Below, piece after piece: positions 26,301 through 34,846 of a stretch of 64,000 bases of DNA (positions are counted from its first letter, which is position 1; the number at the start of each line of letters is the position of its first letter). A program made the translations under genes and the position numbers. The notes under the pieces are model-generated. The model was not told where the DNA came from and did not search any database. It saw only the letters and a program-made list of their open reading frames with translations. Source of the stretch: Breviolum minutum Mf 1.05b.01 (Eukaryota > Sar > Dinophyceae > Suessiales > Symbiodiniaceae); the NCBI GenBank assembly GCA_000507305.1, contig DF239140.1, positions 61,916 through 125,915 on the forward strand, given 5' to 3'.

Positions 26301-26685
26301 CCTTCCAAATCTCAACATCTTCGGTCATTTTGAGACATTTACCTTTCAAAAAAAGGATCATGAAGTAAGGCCCATCAACGCAACCAAGCGATCCAAGATC
26401 TTAACTGACCTGACCCCTGCGATTTCGTCAAATCTGAAAATCCTGGTGTACCCAGATTTTGTCGAACATCGCATCCGAATTTCAAGAGCAAGATCATGGA
26501 GAAACGCACGTTGGAACCCTCAAGGCATCAAGATACGTTCTATCTATTTTTGGTTTGGAGAAGTCTCAGTGGTCCCCGCGTTCGCATCAATTTTTTTCTC
26601 GGACAAATTCATCAGGGCTTCCCCAAAACCAGGCCTGGCTTTCATGACCCTGCAATTGCTGCGACAATTCGAATTCCACATCCAT
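4503..26685 (-). CDS. PLAA: PLAA / Doa1 / Ufd3 ubiquitin-binding cofactor of Cdc48/p97, at least 29 exons
   Basis: Doa1/PLAA is a conserved eukaryotic adaptor that binds ubiquitin and the AAA-ATPase Cdc48/p97 in ubiquitin recycling, protein degradation and endosomal sorting. The full domain order is readable on the minus strand: WD40 propeller, PFU, PUL. Exons in transcript order: 26685-26635, 25906-25865, 25567-25424, 25051-24974, 22779-22757, 21477-21413, 21261-21237, 20162-20133, 19562-19488, 18752-~18696, 17584-17473, 17068-17012, 16928-16821, 16680-16630, 15973-15893, 15347-15310, 14821-14749, 14538-14468, 14146-14038, 11307-11196, 10835-10752, ~10575-10509, 9899-9827, 9016-8938, 8080-8021, 6562-6497, 6075-6036, 5174-5128, 4544-4503. 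Most junctions keep phase. Start ATG is 26685-26683 (MDVEFELSQQLQGHES, the usual PLAA opening); stop TGA is 4505-4503. Probable missing microexons lie between exons 2/3, 5/6, 10/11, 19/20, 22/23 and 23/24. Several introns start with GC and one with GA. Confidence 0.93.
4968..5072. mobile_element. PLAA: MITE-like element, family 1, in PLAA last intron
   Basis: TA-bounded inverted repeat of about 105 bp. The left arm includes AAAACTAACATGTCCCCT and the right arm AGGGGACATGTTAGTTTT. The outermost bases differ (ACACCCCC against CAGGGAGT), so the copy is partly decayed. It lies in the last PLAA intron, 56 bp beyond the 3' end of exon 5174-5128. Confidence 0.75.
5520..5655. mobile_element. MITE-like element, family 5 (AGGGACCCCCAAT ends)
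   Basis: Inverted repeat of about 135 bp. The left end is AGGGACCCCCAATAGTGGGA and the right end TCCCATTATTGGGGGTCCCT. An inner palindrome follows (AAGCTTCCCATACCATTCCC against the matching GGGAATAGTATGGGAAGCTT). It is in the PLAA intron between exons 6075-6036 and 5174-5128. A single copy was found in this window. Confidence 0.65.
5714..5847. mobile_element. MITE-like element, family 2 (GTTTCTGGTTCCCTT ends)
   Basis: Inverted repeat with ends GTTTCTGGTTCCCTTAATAG and CTATTAAGGGAACCAGAAAC. The centre contains repeated ATAAGTGGTAT units. A second copy is at 8757-8904. Both lie in PLAA introns. Confidence 0.75.
6182..6295. mobile_element. MITE-like element, family 4 (GGTGGTTTCAAA ends)
   Basis: About 114 bp with left arm TTGGTGGTTGAGTTTCAA and right arm TTTGAAACCACCACC, enclosing ATTGGATCATTTTC and GGGATGAAAATAAA. 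Other copies or fragments are at 3262-3331, 22078-22160 and 27011-27126. Confidence 0.6.
7846..7951. mobile_element. MITE-like element, family 1 (diverged)
   Basis: TA-bounded, about 106 bp, starting TACCCTCCTTAATCAACTAA and ending ATGTTAGTTTTGGGGGTGTA, with inner arms GGCAATGGAAAA and TTTTCCATTGTC. The outer arms no longer match exactly. It sits in a PLAA intron 70 bp beyond the 3' end of exon 8080-8021. Confidence 0.6.
8129..8238. mobile_element. MITE-like element, family 1
   Basis: TA-bounded, about 110 bp. The left end is TACCCTCCCTGAAACTAACA and the right end GTTTCAGGGAGGGTA; the inner part includes CACCTGAAAAATGG. It lies in the PLAA intron between exons 9016-8938 and 8080-8021, 48 bp upstream of exon 8080-8021. 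Confidence 0.8.
8526..8652. mobile_element. MITE-like element, family 1
   Basis: About 127 bp. The left end is TACCCTCCCTGAAACTAACA and the right arm ACGTTAGTTTCAGGGAG. The right terminal bases are decayed (AGCAA in place of GGGTA). It is in the same PLAA intron as the copies at 8129-8238 and 8757-8904. Confidence 0.75.
8757..8904. mobile_element. MITE-like element, family 2
   Basis: Second copy of the 5714-5847 family. The left end is CTGGTTCCCTTGATAGG and the right end TTAAGGGAACCAGAAAC, with the ATAAGTGGTATATAAGTGGT core. It lies 34 bp from PLAA exon 9016-8938, on the intron side. Confidence 0.75.
11974..12191. repeat. Minisatellite, ~22-bp unit (ATATAGTTGTGTACGGAAAAC)
   Basis: About nine head-to-tail copies of a 20-22 bp unit, CATATAGTTGTGTACGGAAA, with small variants (CCATATAG, ACAAATAG, a GTAGTG copy and a 20-bp interruption near 12125). 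It lies in the long PLAA intron between exons 14146-14038 and 11307-11196. Open frames across it on both strands are repeat artefacts. Confidence 0.85.
12300..12350. repeat. AT-dinucleotide tract
   Basis: A palindromic run of alternating A and T about 45 bp long, inside a PLAA intron. Confidence 0.7.
12975..13087. mobile_element. MITE-like element, family 1 subtype (CCGGTAAACTAACAT)
   Basis: TA-bounded, about 113 bp. The left arm is TACCCTCCGGTAAACTAACA and continues GCTGGCTGGAAAATCC; the right arm includes TTTCCAGCCAGCCATGTTAG and ends GGAGGGTA. Confidence 0.75.
13334..13428. mobile_element. MITE-like element, family 3 related (TATATGGGTGTTTCC ends)
   Basis: About 95 bp inverted repeat starting TATATGGGTGTTTCCGAAAA and ending TTTTGGAAACACCCATATA. 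Its GGGTGTTTCC ends relate it to the copies at 21691-21807, 22542-22639 and 29994-30105. Confidence 0.65.
14038..16928 (-). CDS. PLAA: PLAA linker and PFU domain exons
   Basis: The PFU domain binds ubiquitin in this family. Exon 16928-16821 is an Ala/Gln-rich linker (EIAQQAAVAAAQKGSSS). Exon 16680-16630 gives DGEVVHLIKR. Exon 15973-15893 carries VYAYMWNAGARCWDNVGEV, matching the AYxW...WxxIGxV entry of PFU. Exon 15347-15310 (VFYPGDSVFPAG) ends in phase 2 and joins exon 14821-14749 to give EYDFVFDVDMG...RKLPFNRGQ, the PFU core. Exon 14538-14468 is NPLQVAESFCALHQIHKS and joins through a GC-AG intron to QFIQKNVGD in exon 14146-14038. That exon continues into a Ser/Ala/Pro linker and ends AVFP. 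Every junction in this block is phase-consistent, which makes the model strong. Confidence 0.93.
16264..16370. mobile_element. MITE-like element, family 1
   Basis: About 107 bp from TACACTCCCTGAAACTAACA to TATCTTAGTTTCAGAGAGTA. It lies in the PLAA intron between exons 16680-16630 and 15973-15893. Confidence 0.75.
17012..26685 (-). CDS. PLAA: PLAA WD40 beta-propeller exons
   Basis: The propeller is split over about 12 short exons. Blade signatures in order: LSQQLQGHES plus VRCLALLSDGAS (blade 1); VASVMRLVSGGLDCQVIIW (blade 2, 25567-25424); VFTLAASHAEKGSFYSG joined to AWDGKAK (blade 3, across a GA-AG intron); VAVATLPTGEIVTGSQDG joined to DKSLRVFR (blade 4); GHEWRHVF joined to ITASSSAMATASNDGSVKLW (blade 5); LQMSALGGHQSYVYSVGV then LGSLATTEDSTMKVWSL (blade 6); HAGTVWQ joined to AINLPNADVVSACADMVVR and VWTRDPARMASEEE (blade 7 and exit). 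Phases agree at 3/4, 4/5, 6/7, 7/8, 8/9, 9/10, 11/12 and 12/13. The end of blade 1 was not found and may sit in a microexon between 25864 and 25568. Confidence 0.9.
18322..18352. repeat. (AAG)n microsatellite
   Basis: About nine AAG units in a PLAA intron. Confidence 0.85.
19187..19250. repeat. 8-bp tandem repeat (ATCTATGC/ATCTATGT)
   Basis: About seven copies of an octamer that drifts from ATCTATGC to ATCTATGT, followed by TA-rich sequence to about 19300. It is in a PLAA intron. Confidence 0.75.
19646..19800. repeat. Partial tandem duplication, ~115-bp period
   Basis: The 30-bp block GATTTGCCGGGGGAGCTGGAGGTTCACACAAGTT occurs at about 19646 and again at about 19760 (first 20 bases GATTTGCCGGGGGAGCTGGA). 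Related GAAACATT...GAAACTAC text follows each copy. It lies in the PLAA intron upstream of exon 19562-19488. Confidence 0.6.
21691..21807. mobile_element. MITE-like element, family 3 (GGGTTTCCTAAAATGGTGG ends)
   Basis: The left arm is GGGTGTTTCCTTAATAAATG (decayed) and the right arm CACCATTTTAGGAAACCCCC. The inner TAGTAGGAAAATCCCCATGG and GTTGTTGGGGAAACTACC are shared with 29994-30105. Confidence 0.65.
22078..22160. repeat. Family-4 element fragment
   Basis: Contains GTCAAATTGGATCA, CTTCGGGGTTAAAA and the right end CATTTGAAACCACCACC of the family-4 element; the left arm is degenerate. Confidence 0.45.
22476..22693. mobile_element. Family-1 MITE interrupted by a family-3 MITE
   Basis: The outer element has left end TAACCCTCCCTGAAACTAAC and right end TTAGTTTCAGGGAGGCTA, with inner arms GCACATGAAAATAGG and CACTTTCAGGTGCG. 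It is about 218 bp, twice the usual size, because the element at 22542-22639 sits in its middle. It is in a PLAA intron 64 bp beyond the 3' end of the 23-nt exon 22779-22757. Confidence 0.8.
22542..22639. mobile_element. Family-3 MITE nested in a family-1 MITE
   Basis: About 98 bp from GGGTGTTTCCTAAAATGGTG to CACCATTTTAGGGTTCACCC, with the family's GTAGTGGGTTGTTGGGGAAA core. Its insertion into the 22476-22693 element orders the two families in time. Confidence 0.75.
24162..24274. mobile_element. Possible decayed family-1 element
   Basis: TACACCCCCGGAAAAATTAA on the left and ATGTCCAGGGTGTA on the right, TA-bounded and of family length, but only the outer arms and a GGAAC/GTTCC pair still match. 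Confidence 0.4.
24400..24490. mobile_element. MITE-like element, family 1 subtype
   Basis: About 90 bp with left arm TACACTAACTCTAACATAGC and right arm GCTATCTTAGTTTACC. The inner arms GGAAAATC and GATTTTC also pair. It is in the PLAA intron between exons 25051-24974 and 22779-22757. Confidence 0.6.
24658..24836. repeat. Minisatellite, ~45-50 bp unit
   Basis: Four imperfect copies of CATAAAACGTAGAAAGCAAA followed by a variable TCC-AT-rich tail. It lies in a PLAA intron. The minus-strand open frames here (LSTLYAFF-like, Phe-rich) are products of the repeat. Confidence 0.75.
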
Positions 26686-27010
26686 GGCGTTGAAAACTTC
26701 CCTCAAATAAGAAAAAACAAGTTCTTTTAAAGGACTTGCCCAGTGACTGCCAAACTTCAACAAAAAACATGTGGCGTTGAAATCTTGCATCCCATTACTT
26801 TTCGCCGCATGTTTGGTTTGTAAAGCACAACGGCCCATTGTTTCGTGATGTTTTTCATGCCTGTGATTTGCAAGTTGCTGCAGAAAATCCCATAAAAAAC
26901 CTTTTTTCATGCTACGGGGCTCAAGTTACCAGAGCAGCTGAAAAAAGTTGGTTGCAGATTGGTAGCACGCAAGATTTGTGAGTACCGAGCATGTGAATCA
27001 CCTTCGTTAC

Positions 27011-27126
27011 TAGTTGGTGGTTTTTGAACCAACCCCATTGAAAAATATGCGCAAGTCAAATTGGGAATCATCTCCCCATGGGTTTCGGGGTGAAAATTCC
27101 AAAAATATTTGAGTTGCCACCACCGG
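27011..27126. mobile_element. MITE-like element, family 4
   Basis: The left arm is TAGTTGGTGGTTTTTGAACC and the right arm TATTTGAGTTGCCACCACCG, with the GTCAAATTGGGAATCATC core. It lies upstream of PLAA. Confidence 0.6.
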
Positions 27127-27710
27127 TCCGTTTATCTCTAAGAAAGTTGATGTGAGTACCGAAAACCTTTCTCAAACAACTCACATTGAACAAATGACTG
27201 CACCCGCCAAACTCTTTTTTTTCTGGACGCACGGACGCTTTTTTGATGCGTTCGCGGCATGGCAGCGGCCAAATTTTCAACGGGTTGTTTCCCTGTGGGT
27301 TGTTGTTTCACAGCCCAAAAATGCCCGCAGTTTCAACCGTGGAAGCCTCAGAAGTTGTTGTCCTCTGTGTTCTCATTGGATGCTTGCCCTGGGGATTCCC
27401 CAGACTCCCAACGACAAGGCCGAAAACAAATGGTTGAGGCCGAGGCCCGTGCTCCACTATGCTGCTTGTCCGCAAGTCAGGTTATTTTCAGAATGGATAC
27501 TGTAATCTCAATGTATATACACATGAAAGTAAAGACACATACAAATGTACGTACCATTTAAATACAATGTTCAAAGATACAGAAATAAACAGTATCATGA
27601 TGGTATTTGTATGACTTGAGTTCTTTGCCTAACCGAAAAAAACACACCAAACAGACGCGAAGACAATCCAGAACTGTTGGCCTCAGCTTAACTGGACCTT
27701 AATCCTTGAG

Positions 27711-27820
27711 TAGCTCCCTGAAACTAACATTAGCCTCTGAAAATAGGCCATCCCAAAAGGAATGTAGTCTTCCAATCATCAATTTTCAGGTGCTATGTCA
27801 TGTTAGTTTCAGGGAGGCTA
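27711..27820. mobile_element. MITE-like element, family 1
   Basis: About 110 bp from TAGCTCCCTGAAACTAACAT to GTTAGTTTCAGGGAGGCTA, with inner CTCTGAAAATAGG and CAATTTTCAGGTGC. The ends are TAG...CTA rather than TAC...GTA. Confidence 0.8.
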
Positions 27821-28996
27821 CATCCCTTCCATTCACTTTTCAGAACGATCTGCTACGTTGTTGTTTTACATTTCATTCCGACAAACACACCAAGTGTTTC
27901 CAGTGAAATCTCGGGGCACCTGGTGTCATGGACAAGGGATCTCGTTGCTGCAGAAAATCCAAACGTGCCTTGGTGTATCAAGTCTGCGAGTGGTGCCACA
28001 TATTATGTTCCATGAAAATCCCCCAGTTAAAACGATGGGGATGGTCATCAAGCCAATAGTAGGGGTTTATATAGCTAGGGGTGACTTATTCCGTGTTCAA
28101 ATCCGTCCCGCCCGCCCACCCCCCGTACATATAACACATAAATGCTCATAAATTTCACTCAAAACATAATATCTTTTAGGATACATCATCCTAAAAACCA
28201 TTTCAACTCTTCACCTCGAGATTTTGCAGGCGCTTCGTTGTTAAGATATGCTTTGACCATCTACATTTCTTAACTTTGCATTCACAAACTCCACAATCTA
28301 CTTCAATTAAGTTGTAAGTTTTCCTGTATTCCCTCTTTCTTGATGAGATGTCTGGTTTATTTTCTTCATAATATTCTGCCCATTGTGTTTATACTTTGTC
28401 AGGATTTGTTGGTCTCCATCCACCGGGCTTTTTTCCACATCATACATAAATCAAGACTTTCACCAACAGTCCAGTGACTTGTTTCCACCCCAAAAAGGAC
28501 ATGTTTTTGATGTTGCGAAGTCGACTTCTTGCCGCCCAAGGCACTAAACTGGTGCGGGGTTTCCAGCGCACTGCTGGGATGGTAGGCCATGCCATAGTGG
28601 GACGACCCCAAACGACCACATCTCGCACCTATGTGCAGCAAGTGTGACACAAGGGGGAGTTCGATGGATGTCGTGGACGTCTAGAGATTTCTCATTCTTT
28701 CACTTCAACAAATGTACTCTGAGTGGCAGCCAGCCTAATAAAAGCAGCATACTTAGTGCTTTTCAGTTGGAGATTCTTCTTTGACCTGATGTCTTCTCGT
28801 GCAATGATTCATAGTAAGTTTTGAAAAACCATTCACTCTCATGCCATAGCGACAAATGTCAATCAAAATCCTACACAAATGTATCAATGATTGCTTCCTA
28901 TCTCTACCGGCGTTTCCCCCAACAACAAGGAGCCATTTAAACTGCCAAAACTGTACCAAAACATACTGCAAATTGCTGAATAATGCTGAATATCTA

Positions 28997-30887
28997 TTAG
29001 TCATCCACTTCCAACATCGCCAGCCGGCCTTCAAGCGAATGGGTGCCAATCCATGGAGTCGCCTCAAAGACTGATGTTCGGCAAACAAGGGAGGGGTACA
29101 GTAACCCCCCTCCCCCTGCAGTCGTTGGTTGCAAACCATTTAAAAGCTATGGAATTTCCAGCATCATCCTCAACCCTGAGATTCCGGATATTTTACAATC
29201 GAATTTTGGCCAAAAAATCTTGAAAAAAAAAATCAAGCGGCTTGCAAAGCCTGGAAATCTGCCTAGGGCCTAAACCCAACCTTCACTTTTTGCCATCACC
29301 CATCCAAAAAAATGGCGTTTGTTGAGGGATGACCACCCAGCCTGCCCTGAGAGCTGTAGGAAGCACCGTCTGGCGGACAAAATTGCACACAGTTGAGTGA
29401 TGCACCAATCTTGGGAGTTGTTGTCGAGGGTTCATCTATGCTGCTTGCTACAAAATGCTGCTTGCACTCGTTTCTTCACTCAGTGTGTGTTGAACAGCTA
29501 CCCGGATGGTCACAGCGGCTTAGGTGGAAAAAAAAACTGACTGGTATTTCGGCATCGCTATCCAATGACCGCCTTCCCATCATACTTTTCAACTCCAAAA
29601 GGGGTGAATTTTGGTGATATCAGCTCAGTCGAGGAAACACATGTCTGGGACATCACTATTTTTACTGCTGAAAACACATCTATGATACAAAGACAGGGTT
29701 GCTGGGGGACGGTCCGAAACCCCCGCCAACCCTTGGTATTCTCCATGGTCGACACGCAACACTGGAACATGTACGTGTATTAATTATATATATATATATG
29801 TATACATATGCAAATACAGTATGTACATATGGAGAAAGAGAAATAAAAACTCTATATATTCAACAGTTGGCTTTCCGAATCAAGACATCTTAGGATACCC
29901 TCCAAAACTCAATCCCCACAAATTTCCTCTGCCCTAAACTAATGTGGGCTTCAGGGATCCATTTGTTTTTGTTGGGTTTACTTCTATCCACACGTGGGGG
30001 TTTCCTAAAATGATGGTACCTCCATTTCACACCCCAAAATGATCATGTTTTAGTAGGAAAACCCATGGTTGTTGGGGAAACCCACCATTTTAGGAAACCC
30101 CCACATAGATTCTATAGATTCCCACGTCGTGAAGTTCCCATGACACGCTGTTCCCACCCCCCGGATCTCCTGGTGGCGAATCTTTTGGGTCGTTTCCCCA
30201 GAGTTGCAGGCAACAAACCTCAATTTTTTGACAGGATTTCCTCCAGGGTGTTGGATTTTTTGGTTTTAAACGCTTTGGGAAAGCTGATCATTTTGTAGGA
30301 AAATGTTATGTAAATATACAGAATGGCCAATTTTTTGCAGTTACCCCTCGGCTTCTGAAAGGTCTTTTTTGATACAGTAATCCTTTCAATTGCGAAGGAA
30401 AATGCATGTACCCTGTGAAGAATGAACATAGAAACGACCCAGCTGGTGGTTCGAAAAGCTAGTGGCCTGTTGAAATAGTGTGCTGCAACGGTCCACGTTC
30501 TCTTTTTCAAGGGTGGCGATGTAAGAATCAACAAAAACTTCTCAGCATGTTCAATGGTCTCCTTCGGGAATCATAAGATTCTGGGTACCCTCCAGTAAAC
30601 TAACCTAGCAATGGAATATCCCCATTTTCAATAGGAAATACATCTTCAAAGGGTCCATTTTACATGGCTATGTTAGTTTACCGGAGTGTATATGACATAT
30701 GATATCACACTACCCCCGAGGGGTCAAAAACTACAGCCGGTAGCTTCGTACAGTCACCAGGTTCGGTCCATATATTTTGGCGAGGCCCTCCTGGGAACAT
30801 ATCCCACCCAACTGGAAGAGGTAAATCATCGGGACCCAGCTACCTTTATAAATGGGACGGATGTGTGATCGTTCCCTGGAGAGTAGA

Positions 30888-30971
<84 letters not shown>

Positions 30972-30984
30972 ATCATCATCATCA

Positions 30985-31025
<41 letters not shown>

Positions 31026-34000
31026 CTCATCCTCATCATCATCCTCATCATCATCATCATCATCATCATCNNNNNNNNNNNNNNNNNNNNNNNNNNNNNN
31101 NNNNNNNNNNNNNNNNNNNNNNNNNNNNNNNNNNNNNNNNNNNNNNNNNNNNNNNNNNNNNNNNNNNNNNNNNNNNNNNNNNNNNNNNNNNNNNNNNNNN
31201 NNNNNNNNNNNNNNNNNNNNNNNNNNNNNNNNNNNNNNNNNNNNNNNNNNNNNNNNNNNNNNNNNNNNNNNNNNNNNNNNNNNNNNNNNNNNNNNNNNNN
31301 NNNNNNNNNNNNNNNNNNNNNNNNNNNNNNNNNNNNNNNNNNNNNNNNNNNNNNNNNNNNNNNNNNNNNNNNNNNNNNNNNNNNNNNNNNNNNNNNNNNN
31401 NNNNNNNNNNNNNNNNNNNNNNNNNNNNNNNNNNNNNNNNNNNNNNNNNNNNNNNNNNNNNNNNNNNNNNNNNNNNNNNNNNNNNNNNNNNNNNNNNNNN
31501 NNNNATGATCATCATCATCATGAATCATCATGAATCATCATCATGAATCATCATCATCATCATCATGAATCATCATCATCATCATCATCATGAATCATCA
31601 TGAATCATCATCATCATGAATCATCATGAATCATCATCATGAATCATCATCATGAATCATCATCATGAATCATCATCATCATCATGAATCATCATCATCA
31701 TCATCATGAATCATCATGAATCATCATCATCATCCTGAGGTCCCCAGACTACTGCAGGTACATCCTCCTTCTCATCTTCTTTACAACTCGGGGGTCCACC
31801 AAGAGGTCGTGGCCTCGGGTAGCAACTCCAATCAAAAACTCCTACGAATTGGTGAACCTTCGGGTTGATTCCTCCAGGTTCATGATTAGTGTAGAGTTAG
31901 TGAGTGGGTTCCATATATGGCTGCATGTTGATTCAAATCACAAATTGTGAAAGCATTCATTCATAGATTCACCCTGCAGTTCATCACGGACCCTTGGAAA
32001 GCGTGTAGTGGATAATTTGCATCCAAACTCCCTTTGATGGATTGAATCTGTCCAGTTTTTCCCAAGTTCAGATTTAAACCTCAATTCTCCGGTCTTCAAT
32101 TTGAAACCTCAAAGCCTCCAAGTTCCTTCGGAAAAAAAACCCTTAGCTCCCGCACTTTGCAGGGCGCTCATCCTGAAGACAGAGTAGTGACACTGGACAA
32201 ATGCCCCCCCAAAACTGTACAAAAACATCCTCATCTTCTGGTGTAAAAGGTTTAATCTCTCCAAAGGTTGGCGTTTGAAAAATGGCTGTTGAGCAATCTT
32301 TAAAGTCTCTGTTGCGCAAGAGAAGTCATTGTGACAAGTTTAGGTCGAAAGTGAACTAATTCCAACAATTTCTTCAAGCAATATTTCAACAAGATTCCCC
32401 TCCCCACCCAACCCCCCCAAGAAAAGATGAATACCCTTCCTCCCATAATCATGGAAGCGGAAAAAAGGTCCCTCCAATATTAGTTTCCGTTCATTTAGGG
32501 CACCTCCCTCTCGAAACTCCCGTTCCGTTTTTTTGGCGCGTTTTTATGCAGCCTCTCGACTCATCTGGCTCCCATTTCGTTGGAGGAAGTCATCCACATA
32601 GGCAGTGTCATAAGAGTACGAACCTCGAGTATGACAGGGAAAAAACAACAAAAAGTGACTCATCTGACTCATGTGCCTCTAAGTCGAGTCAAGCATGAGT
32701 CATGCCTAATCATGGCTCGATCTAGTGATTTATGATTTAGGCTTCAAATTTTTAGGGCAACAGCTGGGTAGAGTTCTTCTACTAACAGGTGGTTTATTCA
32801 GAAGCCGGTGCTGTTGGGTGCTACCGGTGGTGTAAGTAAGACATGCTGGACAACCTTTACTTTACAATGTATTGCACTGTAGCTTTTTTGCCCAATCTCT
32901 TCAATCTGCATGTTCCATTTCTGCCATGTTTTTCTGGAAGTCCGCTCAACTCAGGAAACCCATCTCAACCCCCTCAGCAGGCTTCCACACGTGCAAAAGC
33001 CTCCTTGGCGAATTGCTCCGTAGCACCTGGGACACAGGAAATCCAATGGTCAATGGTTCCGATTCAAAAAAACGAGCTGCCTGGTTGAGCCAGGCAAATT
33101 ACAAACAAAAAATCGTCAAAAGAGGAATCTGATGTTTTTTCTTTCGAACGGAGGGTGTGTAAATAAAGTATGTGTATATATATATATGTATAGATATATA
33201 TATATATTATTTTTTTTCCTGTCCACTTCTGTATGCCCACTGAAAAGCCAAGGCCTTTTCAGAAAAAAAATGCCAAGGCACTGTCCAAAGCCAGGTGACA
33301 AATGCCACATAAAAACCATACCAATCCATGTGCACTGTTGAGAACCTGCAATTCCTGCTACAAAAACTCACCAAAGGTTGGAAGCAAACCAAAAAGAAAC
33401 ACTGGAAAAAAATCCCACGGCTTTTGAAAATGTTTCAGCCTCCGAAAATGGGACATCGGGACAACTTTTTTTATTGCCGACATCTTGTGAAGTACGATTG
33501 GGCTTGAAGGGTGTTCAAAGAAAGGTAACTTCAAAAGATCTAGAGTTGCAGCTGCAAAATGACAATGGTTTACCTGTTTGTTCCACTATTCCATTTCAAG
33601 GTCAAAGGATAGAGAGAAGTGACCAATGAAGAACCTGGTGACGCGATGACATACTGCTCCTCTAAGCGATCGCACAATTTCTCCAGGTTCGCAAGTGCAG
33701 CAGCATAGTCACGAGAGCGTAACTGGCCTGCGGTGCAACTTACACCATGTTGTTTGGTGTTACGGCGTTTTGTTTAAATATTTTGGATTGATGCTATTTG
33801 AATACCATACATTTTCTTGGATCTACATTGAAAATCTCCATCATTTCAGGGATCATCCATACCTTGCATGGATCTACCTTTCCAGGATGCAATCCTGGCA
33901 TCCGTTAAAGGCTGATAGGAAATCCCTGTCCACAAAGTTGTGTCATGTTATCCTGGTTTTTCACTTGCATTTTGGTGAGGGGGTAGATCCAATCCATACC

Positions 34001-34846
34001 CCTTCATTCAACTTCAAAATACATTATATATCCTTCGCCAAGCATTCGTTTCATAAATAATAAGTTTCGGAAAAAATCGGTGAAACAACACCAGGGGTCC
34101 AAATAGGTCACGGTATGACGCAAGGGTTTGAGGGGTTTCCAACCACTTCCAACAACCCTCAGCAGGTTGAGCTTTCGCTAAGGGCTCAACCTACGAAGGT
34201 TCCCAATAACCTTCCTGGGCCACCCCAGCACAACGCCAAGTTAAAGGTGCAGTCGCATTCGAAGCACAACAAACCTGCATGCGAAGTCAACTGTAAAAGT
34301 GGAGATGTTTTTCACTTCCTACCAAAAGACCTCCCGAAGATCCATGTTTCCAGCTTGTCTTGAATCATTCAAAAGGATGAAACCCCCAGCGATGTGTGTA
34401 TATATATTGCCTTCGAAAGTGGATGTCTTCTTCTCTCAATGACCACAGAATTACCTTATGCTAATACACTTTCCAAAATCAATTTGACAGAAACAAAAAC
34501 AAAGAAAACTAAAAGAACGTGCAAAGAAACTAATCAATTAACAAACAATGATATGAAATGATTCACCTCCAGCGAACTAACAAATATCCCATCTTTCCCA
34601 AAAACGAAAAATCATCGACTCAAAAAGTGCTTTGGGACCCTCAAAATCAGTTTTTGGAAAAGGAGATTCCATGGAGATTCCTATTTTTCAAACCATCATT
34701 TTCAGGTTCCAACCTTTGAACTTCGGGGGTGTATACCTGCTTGGAAAATCCCATCCATCGTTCCAAAGGTTCTCATCCCATCTACGAATCGCACCTTCCA
34801 AGGTCATCTCGCCTTCGATTTGGCCTTCCGACCCTTCCGATGTGAC
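28997..34846 (-). CDS. Unidentified multi-exon gene upstream of PLAA
   Basis: Not recognised. Exons on the minus strand: about 34846-34757 (GEMTLEGAIRRWDENLW), 33722-33635 (LRSRDYAAALANLEKLCDRL), 33026-32979 (GATEQFAKEAFARVEA), 32285-32221 (FQTPTFGEIKPFTPEDEDVF), 31841-31762 (EFLIGVATRGHDLLVDPRVV), 30540-30412 (VDSYIATLEKENVDRCSTLF), 29473-29346 (GASLNCVQFCPPDGASYSSQ) and 29070-28997, which ends LAMLEVDD followed by TAA TAG. Phases match at 33722/33026, 33026/32285, 32285/31841 and 29473/29070. Two of those joins need GC donors. Phase breaks between 31841 and 30540 and between 30540 and 29473 imply missing exons; one may lie in the assembly gap. An extra 5' exon is possible near 35706-35600 (TVIAPLPLHKTLRLYLGDSS). 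The protein looks soluble, with helical repeat character in the second exon. Confidence 0.6.
29994..30105. mobile_element. MITE-like element, family 3
   Basis: The left arm is GTGGGGGTTTCCTAAAATGA and the right arm CACCATTTTAGGAAACCCCC, with the core TTTTAGTAGGAAAACCCATG. It is the best-preserved family-3 copy in the window. Confidence 0.75.
30586..30690. mobile_element. MITE-like element, family 1 subtype
   Basis: TA-bounded, about 105 bp: left TACCCTCCAGTAAACTAACC, right GCTATGTTAGTTTACCGGAG followed by TGTA. It lies just upstream (minus-strand sense) of exon 30540-30412. Confidence 0.7.
30888..31735. repeat. TCA-type trinucleotide satellite flanking an assembly gap
   Basis: Left of the gap (30888-31070) are TCA runs interleaved with TCG and TCC units; right of it (31505-31735) are ATC runs punctuated by ATGA/GAATCATC units. 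The two sides have different higher-order patterns. Long homopolymeric Ser, Ile, Met and Asp open frames across it are artefacts. Confidence 0.9.
31071..31504. other. Assembly gap (434 N)
   Basis: An unbroken run of N inside the trinucleotide satellite, so the true repeat length is unknown. It falls between two exons of the unidentified minus-strand gene whose splice phases do not match, so an exon could be lost here. Confidence 0.99.

Larger units (their letters stand above)
26686..28996. other. Spacer between PLAA start and the upstream minus-strand gene
   Basis: About 2.3 kb. It holds the family-4 element at 27011-27126 and the family-1 element at 27711-27820. No exon is confidently called. 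A minus-strand open stretch at about 28440-28650 follows an AG acceptor (ACATAG) and is open in two frames, but matches nothing I recognise. No TATA-type promoter was identified. Confidence 0.5.

Noticed and set aside
28440..28650. Minus-strand stretch with MWSFGVV, reminiscent of a protein kinase subdomain
   Set aside because: Only seven residues fit, the frame stops soon after, and no other kinase motif is nearby. Two other frames are equally open.
30731..31533. Long open frames of poly-Met, poly-Ser, poly-Ile and X residues on both strands
   Set aside because: They arise from the TCA satellite and the N gap and have no independent coding signal.
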